Below, in pieces: positions 57,485-64,000 of a DNA stretch of 64,000 nt (positions are counted from its first letter, which is position 1; the number at the start of each line of letters is the position of its first letter). The stretch comes from Camellia lanceoleosa. Taxonomy: Eukaryota; Streptophyta; Magnoliopsida; Ericales; Theaceae. Both the position numbers and the translations under genes were made by a program. The notes beneath the pieces were generated by a model. That model saw only the letters and a program-made list of their open reading frames with translations, was not told where the DNA came from and searched no databases. Location of the stretch: the NCBI GenBank assembly GCA_025200525.1, contig CM045761.1, positions 78,459,551-78,523,550 on the forward strand. The letters are read 5' to 3'.

Positions 57485-59820
57485 TCAAGAGCAAGAATGA
57501 GAGGCCCTCTTCGTCCTCTTTTGCAGAACAGCCTCTGCACCATCATCACCATCATCTAAGTTGGGGCTGCCATCCTCGGAACCCTCCTCAGCCTCATCTC
57601 CACTACCGAAACCGGGATCAGAGCCTCCCTCTCTGTTAGCAAATGTCTTTGACTAGGGATCTACAGCCTTCTCCTCCTCGCTGGACTCCTCCTCTATGAT
57701 GTGCGCCCTGCGTCCGCCTCGTCTGCGAGACGACTCCCCTCTCCTAGCTCCTCGAGAAGGCCTAGATGGCCCAGCTCCTCGGGAAGGCCCAGGTGGCCCG
57801 CCTTGTGGCCCGGTATATATCGGAAGCATCTGAAAAGGAAGAGTGTAATTTGGACGCATCAGCTCAAATATGTATATTAGATGTAGATACAAGAAAGCTA
57901 CATGAAATGGGTGCATATAGGTATAGTACGTAAATGTGGTGTGTGTCAGAGTGCTCAACACAGGCAGCCTATCAATGCAATAAAATGTTCAAGATCAGCA
58001 TGTCATCAGGAGTATGATAAATGCAAGAAAACTAACGGATACCTGGACACCCATGATGGACAACTGCGTCTCTCTCCGCAAGACCATGCCCTTAAGTGAG
58101 GCTACCATCCCGAGCACCTTGTCCATGTACTCCCTGGGTGGCTGCAGATACAAGCTCAAGTCATCAATGAATAAACAAACACCAAAGTATCTGAGTGATA
58201 AACAAAAAACAGTGGAGCATACCAGTGGTGAGTCAGGGTCACTGACATATCGGTGGTCAGGCATAGGAGGCTCTATCGGAATTGGGTAGGAAGTCCCATA
58301 TCGCCATCCCATCAACTCAATCGGCATATCTGGCCATCCAGGATGATGATGAGTCGGAGGAATCGGGGGAACCAATCCACCCCGCCTCTAGATGTGCCAG
58401 CCCTGATGGTGGAAGGGACATCTACAGTCTGAGCCCGGCTCGATGAGGGCATACCAGCAGACCTCCTCGTCGGGGTACGGACTCCCGTCAGTGGAGGCAT
58501 CAAGTATGTGTGACGGTAGGTCGCATACTCCCCCTGCTCCAAATGTAAGAATGCATCGGTACCTTGCATAACACTAACGACACCCTGGGGAGGGAGCCTA
58601 TCAGTGGTCCGCATGTCGTCTGGAGGTGCTGAAGGAATGTCCTGAGCAGGGTAGCCCCATACCTGACGCAAGAAGCGATCCCCCAAAAACCAGGCCCTAC
58701 CAACTGGCTCCTCGAACAGGATCCTATATCGAGAGGCACACCATGCTCTGGCAAACTGAAATCGGAGGTCTCTACCTAAAGGCGCCCAGGGCTGCCATGT
58801 GATCTGCGAATAATCGATGCATAAGCTAATCAGGAATTGTGAATATGCAAGATGAATCAAAGATTGGAAACATGAAGAACTAAGAGTTCTGAAATACCTC
58901 TGACGGCCGCACTGTATTAAAGTACTGCCGTAGGTAGAGGAAAGACTCCCAAGGTCTCGGCCGGTACTGGCCCTCGAATACGAGTGAATAAGGGGTCACG
59001 AGGGGCACCTCCACCTCAAGCTCCGGAGCCAGCGTCGAGAAGTACGCATAGATCCATAGCTGTGGAAAACAGAACAGTAGCCATCAGAATATAGAATGCT
59101 GAGTGTACAATATAAATACAAAATGCTGAGAGCAAAGTGCAAGGTACAGAGTGTAAAGTGTGTTGTGTGTGCAATGTACAAGTAATGAGAAGCAGAAACG
59201 TAAATCGAGAGGGCAGAAAGTACCTCCTAGGCCCTTCAATAGCCGCCAACCATGTTCCCCCGCCCGCGGGAGGTCGCGCTCATATAGCAATAGAGAGTAG
59301 CCAGGCTGGCGCCACCCCAATCATATCGGCTGACCTGCGATAGGTCCACTAAAGCACTCAACAGATAGAGCCCGACAGTGTTCCCCCTATCGGCGAACAG
59401 AGTGGTCCCGAAAAGGAACATTAGAAATCCGCGGGTGTACTGTGTTACCTCCTCAGGAGTCTCAGGCTCTATCTCCAACCTCCTAAAATGGGAAGAAAAC
59501 CAAGTATATCGGACTCTGCCCGAAGATCTGTCAACTGGTGGGCGAGCTCCCAATAAGTAGATCCAGGCGGCCTCCCACTGGCCCATGTCCTCGTCATATG
59601 GGATGGCCCAGCCTCCCACATCAAGGCCTGTCAATACAGCGAAGTCAAACGGGGTCATAGTCATATCCCCGGTAGCAGAGAAATGGAAGGAGTTGGTGGT
59701 GTCCCACCATCTCTCTACCAAGGCACCCATCAGTGTCCTACTAGCAGGACAATGAGATATCCTAGTGCAAAAGAGCCCAAATCCTGCCACGTCAACCAAA
59801 TCCCGGACAGCTGTAGACAC
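57485..59820 (-). pseudogene. Antisense plant mobile domain (PMD/MAIN-like) gene, five exons
   Basis: Exons on the minus strand: 59820-59224, 59059-58898, 58803-58223, 58141-58043, 57829-57485. All four introns have GT...AG and are in phase 0. The protein shows the PMD pattern: DLVDVAGFGLFC, WWDTTNSFHF, GDMTMTPFDFAVLTGL, RGFLMFLFGTTLFADR, LATLYCYMSATSRGRGN, LWIYAYFSTLAP, RPRPWESFLYL, RYRILFEEP, then a C-terminal tail rich in RG and acidic residues. PMD proteins (MAIN/MAIL) act in silencing and also occur inside retrotransposons. Defects: TGA and TAG at the end of exon 1, a one-base shift in exon 3 (about 58370), TAG in exon 5. The 5' end is cut by the LTR at 59812. Confidence 0.85.
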
Positions 59821-62800
59821 CCCATTTTTAACCGACCTTAAGACTCAGACGTCACCAACTGAGCGCTCGGTGATGTTGCATATCGTGCTCGTTCCGAAGT
59901 TTCAGAGTCTCGGCCGTGAGTCTTGCCTCCGAACTTCCGGGCTTTTCTGTGCTTTGCCTCGGTTTGTGAACCATGCTCCATTTTCTCCATTTTCTCTTCC
60001 CGAAGGGAGGGATAGGTCTCGTAGATCATCTCTCAGTGGCCGTAGGCTACGTTTCATCGTCGTAGGCCATTTTTCCCATTTCGGAGCCTAGTTCTCGATT
60101 TTCGGAGCTGTCGGCCGTGTGCCTCGGTTCGGGACCACTTAACCACCTCCGTTTGCTCTGGTTTTTGGCATACATCTTATTTATTCTCTTTTGAGGGACA
60201 CTGTGGTCCGAGAGACCAACTTCGTGGTCGAACACCACCTCCGGTGCTTAACAGTCAGTTTTTGGGGCCCCAGGCTGCATGTTTCGGCCCCCGAACCTTC
60301 AATTTGCATCGGTTTGAGTTCATTTTTGGCAGGGACCTTATTTTCATTGTTTTGAAGGTCGTAGAAGGGTGGGACGCCAGCAATTCTTCTAAAAAGCCAG
60401 CTTTATTCCTTCATCACTCTCCGTCGTCTGTTTTCCTCGCTAGAAAGTTGATGTTGACCATTCCCGGGCCACTTTCTTTGGCCCTCCACCACATATTTGT
60501 GTTGTACACACCTGGGAGGCCACCAATATGTCATGGCCAGCCAGCAATTATTCCTGACCCGTTTGAACCCGTCTGAAAAGTTGGGTTTTCTTTCTCCTGG
60601 TTCACATTTTCAGGGTTTCAACCACATAGTTGTGTGTGCACACATGGGAGGCCACCAATATGGGTGGCTGGCCAGCTTTCTCTGTTTGAACCTTTTGACC
60701 CTAGCCGGCCGGCCAAGGGAGGTGGCCGGCCAGCCACCTGAGCTTTCAAAAACTGGCCAGCCATGATCCTCACTGCTAGTTCCTTACAAATACACCCTCC
60801 TTTTCCCCCCAGATTCTGTATACGAAGGGGGAACTTTTGGGGGAAAATTTGAATTTCATTTCCCCCCCTTTTTTCTCCACTCCTTTGCCTATATAACCAG
60901 TAGCCCCAGCTGTGTTTTGAGGGTTACAAAATTTTGTTTAAGGCTCTTGCATACAACTCTCCCTCTCTCTCTTTTCCACACCTCCAAAACCCCAAAGTCC
61001 TACACCATTTCTACTCCATCTCCAAGCCAACCAATCCACACTCCATTCCAACAGCTTGGAGGTTCTTTCCAGAGGCTAGGAGCACCACTTCTTGGACCAA
61101 GAGGCTGCTGAAGTTTGGTTCTACAAGGGTGAGTCCATTTTTCCTTTTTTGAGCACTATTTTAATCTATATCTTAGCTCTTTGTGCTTACATTTTTGGGC
61201 TCCGACCCTAACTGGAAATAGTCTTTTTTTGAGCTCTTTTTCATGTTTGATTAAGGGCCTTTCCCTGTTTGAGGCTTCCTTCCTACCCTTTGTGTTTAAA
61301 CCCTTTTTTAGGCCTATTTTTGCATAGTATTTTAGGCTTATTTGTGAGCTGTTTCAGACTTGGTTATAAAATTTAAAGTGGCTTGTTTTGAGCCCTTTTA
61401 AACATTTTTGAAGGGCTCTCCTCTGTTTGAGGCCAGCAGCTACCACTTGCCTCTTTGTCCCTCTTTTGGCCTTTTTCTTGCATGATAGTTTAGCCTTACT
61501 TGTATTTATTTTCGTGGCTTGATATAAATTGTAAAGTTCCATGTTTTGAGCCCCTTTTCAACTTTGTTGAAGGGCTCTTTTCCATTTGAGGCCAGCTGCT
61601 GTCCCTTATCTCTTTTCCCCCTTTTAGGGCCCTTTTTTTGCATGACAGATAAGCCATATTTGTGATCACTTTTGAGACTTGTTATAAACAGAAAAGAGGT
61701 TTTTTTTGACATCATCTTCATGTTTTATTAAGGTCCCATTTTTTTTTTTTGAGGTCATATGCCATCTTGCATGCTTGGTTGCTTCCCATTTTGAGCCTTA
61801 CACCCTAACTCTTGTCGCATGCCTTATTTGACCTTCTAGCCACTGGAATCCAACAGATTTCCAGTGGCTTTGATGCTGTTTTGAGCTTCCAAATTAGAGA
61901 GGGGTGACCCCCTCTCACCTTGGCTTGTTTGATGGCCATCTTGGCCTTTCAAAGCGACCCCATCTCGCATGCTTCCTAGTCACATTCTAGGGTCAATTTG
62001 TTGAGTTTTGGGACTACCATATTTGATTTTAAAAGTTGGTTTGGGGCTGCCACATGTCTATCTTGTATATGCTTAAGAATCCCTTTGTATGCCTTCTAAA
62101 GGAACCCCTTATTTGTGCATGTGTTGGCTATATTTCCATGGTTATTTGGGCATACTTTGGCATGTTTTATTCATTAATTTTTTCTGGTTTGATGAGTGCT
62201 CATTTTCTTCATGTACTTTCCATGTAATCCATGTTTGATAGTCAAAATTGCATGCTAATTTAAGCCATCTTTCTAGCAATTTTTGGCCATGATTTGAACT
62301 AAGAAAATGCATGTTTTGGGACTGTCTTGACTCTGTCTTTACATTTCACGTTCAAATAATGTATGCTTTGTATAGTTATAAGTCATTCCATGTGCCTAAT
62401 TTTGTGTTTCGGGGTCCATCTCATGCATCGGGTGCCATGTTTCCATGTTTCGGTGCTGTTTAGCATCATGTTTTAGTGCTGAAGTTTTCATGTTTGCATA
62501 TCATGTTCCACGCCTTACCATGCTTTGGTAGAGTGGCATTCGTGCCTTAGGTTCGGTCCTCGGTTTGCGTGTATGCGTGCATGCGTCTCGAGTGTCTCAT
62601 TTTCATCTCATGGCCGCTGATGTGAGTGTGGCTGAGGTGCACTCATTTTGGCGTAAGTCCATCATGCATTGCGTATGCCATTTCGATTCATAGCATTGTG
62701 TATGCTAGGTTGCATGTTAGAGCATCGTGTACGCCATGTTACATCGTGTATCGTGTATGTCATCTCGTAGCATTGTGTATGCTAGGTTGTATATTAGTTG

Positions 62801-64000
62801 CATTCATGCATGTCATGCATATTGCATTGTGTTTGGTATAGGAGTTAGCCCGAGCATGGGAAACGAGGTACGTTTCGTACTCCGAGTGACGGAACGTGTC
62901 TCAATTCCCCAGTCACCGACACTCTGGATTATCCATGATGGAGTCTTGGTCTTGTTGTATTTATATGTGTATTCATTTCATATTGAGTTGTGCAATTCGA
63001 CTCCTCGGCCATCATGCATCGAGATGCGTGATTGGTGGCACGAAGATCGAGGCATGCGTATATATGTGAAAATATATTGCCATACCGCTTTCCTGCTCTC
63101 TGTTGCAGCAAATCAAGAATCAGCAGCCTTCCGGAGTTTGGCACGCTTTCCAAGAACAATTGCAAACAAAGGCTAATTGGGACATCGCAGTGGATTTCCG
63201 CGTGAGGCAACCCGAACATACATCATTCATCATCCGGATCAGAGTCGAGGCAGTCCCTGGCTTGCATGCCAACTTATTGCTTTCCTAGTTAAGTTTGTTA
63301 ATTAATTAGGATTTTGTATTTATTCGGACTATACTATTTATTCGGGACTATATTATTTATTTGGACCCTCCATGCGAGGGCAATGTTGTAATAAGTGTGT
63401 GTGCGTGTGATGTATGTCTTCCAACCCCACGTCTTTCTCCCTTTTATTTACCAGCTCATGGTGGTTAGATTAGGGCATGTTTCAAATAGCATATAGTATG
63501 ATAGCATGTTTGCATTCATTTATCTATCTTGCATGCACCGGGCTCGGCGCATCATAACTCACTGCATTGTATTTTAATTTCAAGTTAAATACGTGTTAGC
63601 TGTAGCATTCCATATGCCATGTTTAGAATAGTCGAGCCTGCTATAGTTGCATTTTTGCATGTGTTGCATTAGGCATTTCTGTATAGTTAGGATCATGCAT
63701 GGATTTCTAATTAGCTTCTGTTTTGGCTTGGAGTACTCGGTAAGTTTTACGCTTTAGCATCCTTGCATGAGTGTGAGTGACTGCCATGATAGCATGCTTA
63801 CCATGAGGCTATGTGCTTATGTGATATACCTGCTTGAATGTCTGTGGGTGAAGGTTGGATTATTTGGATTGGGACAAATCATCAACTGTGAGTTTTAAGT
63901 CCACTTGATAGTGGCAAAACCATCTTTTCTAAGCCCAACTGAGGGTGGCAAAATCTGCATTTTAAGCCTACCTGCGAGTAGCAAACTATCTTTCAAAAGC
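59812..64000 (+). repeat. Second gypsy LTR, runs off the window
   Basis: Starts TGTAGACACCCCATTTTTAACC and follows the 33989 LTR to the window end, including TATA box (60889-60897) and tandem array (61180-61740). It abuts PMD exon 1 with no polypurine tract, so it may be the 5' or solo LTR of another insertion into the PMD gene; alternatively it is a rearranged 3' LTR of the 33989 element. Flank ACAGC (59807-59811) is the candidate target duplication to seek outside the window. Confidence 0.85.

Larger units (their letters stand above)
33989..59811 (+). mobile_element. Tat-lineage Ty3/gypsy element, rearranged
   Basis: A ~4.6-kb 5' LTR, primer site, ~1-kb leader, gag, protease, then (after a nested minus-strand LTR element at 43316 to ~52590) deleted RT, RNase H and integrase up to 54605. 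Long LTRs starting TGTAGACACCCC, the gag sequence LRHEIQDLID, a G-patch-like segment behind protease and the PLAFKLRF RNase H place it in the Tat group. Two antisense genes follow (DUF7745-like and PMD). The element's own 3' LTR is not certain: the LTR at 59812 lacks a polypurine tract in front of it and differs from the 5' LTR by roughly 11% over the first 258 bases counted by eye. Confidence 0.8.

Noticed and set aside
1..64000. CRISPR arrays, bacterial operons, rRNA or tRNA genes
   Set aside because: None seen; the sequence is plant nuclear repeat DNA and the tandem units are transposon or simple repeats.

Overview
This looks like nuclear DNA of a flowering plant, probably a eudicot. It is AT-rich and contains plant-type L1 LINEs, an Au-like SINE, Ty1/copia and Tat-lineage Ty3/gypsy LTR retrotransposons, hAT-like and CACTA-like DNA elements, and plant-only captured domains (plant mobile domain, DUF7745-like). 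I see no intact host gene. Almost everything recognisable is a transposable element or its debris, and every element coding region I could read carries stops, frameshifts or deletions.

Layout. 1-3.37 kb: gene-free DNA with a LINE 3' fragment (16-bp target duplication) and a striking 140-bp near-perfect inverted repeat. 3.37-8.52 kb: a degenerate minus-strand Copia element with 174/173-bp LTRs, tRNA-iMet-type primer site and 5-bp target duplication; its reverse transcriptase is split by a solo LTR packed with heat-shock-element motifs. 8.5-16.1 kb: LINE cluster, including two tail-to-tail copies of an ORF1-only L1 derivative, each bounded by 13-14-bp target duplications. 16.25-19.77 kb: an hAT-like element (8-bp target duplication) holding a 5'-truncated L1 ORF2. 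19.8-33.9 kb: nested LINE tails, direct duplications, a SINE, small terminal-inverted-repeat elements, a CACTA-like element, a second solo LTR and SSRs.

33.99-64 kb: Tat-type gypsy DNA. It has a ~4.6-kb 5' LTR, leader, gag and protease on the plus strand. These are interrupted by a minus-strand non-coding LTR element (43.3-~52.6 kb). Deleted remnants of RT, RNase H and integrase follow, up to 54.6 kb. Next come two antisense genes: a DUF7745-like gene and a five-exon plant-mobile-domain (PMD) gene whose introns all lie in phase 0. A second gypsy LTR begins inside the first recognisable PMD exon and runs off the window.

The most interesting items are the antisense PMD and DUF7745-like pair, the ORF1-only LINE subfamily with an inherited stop codon, the heat-shock-motif solo LTR, the 140-bp hairpin, and a gypsy LTR copy that lost many blocks but hardly any bases by substitution (possible assembly artefact).
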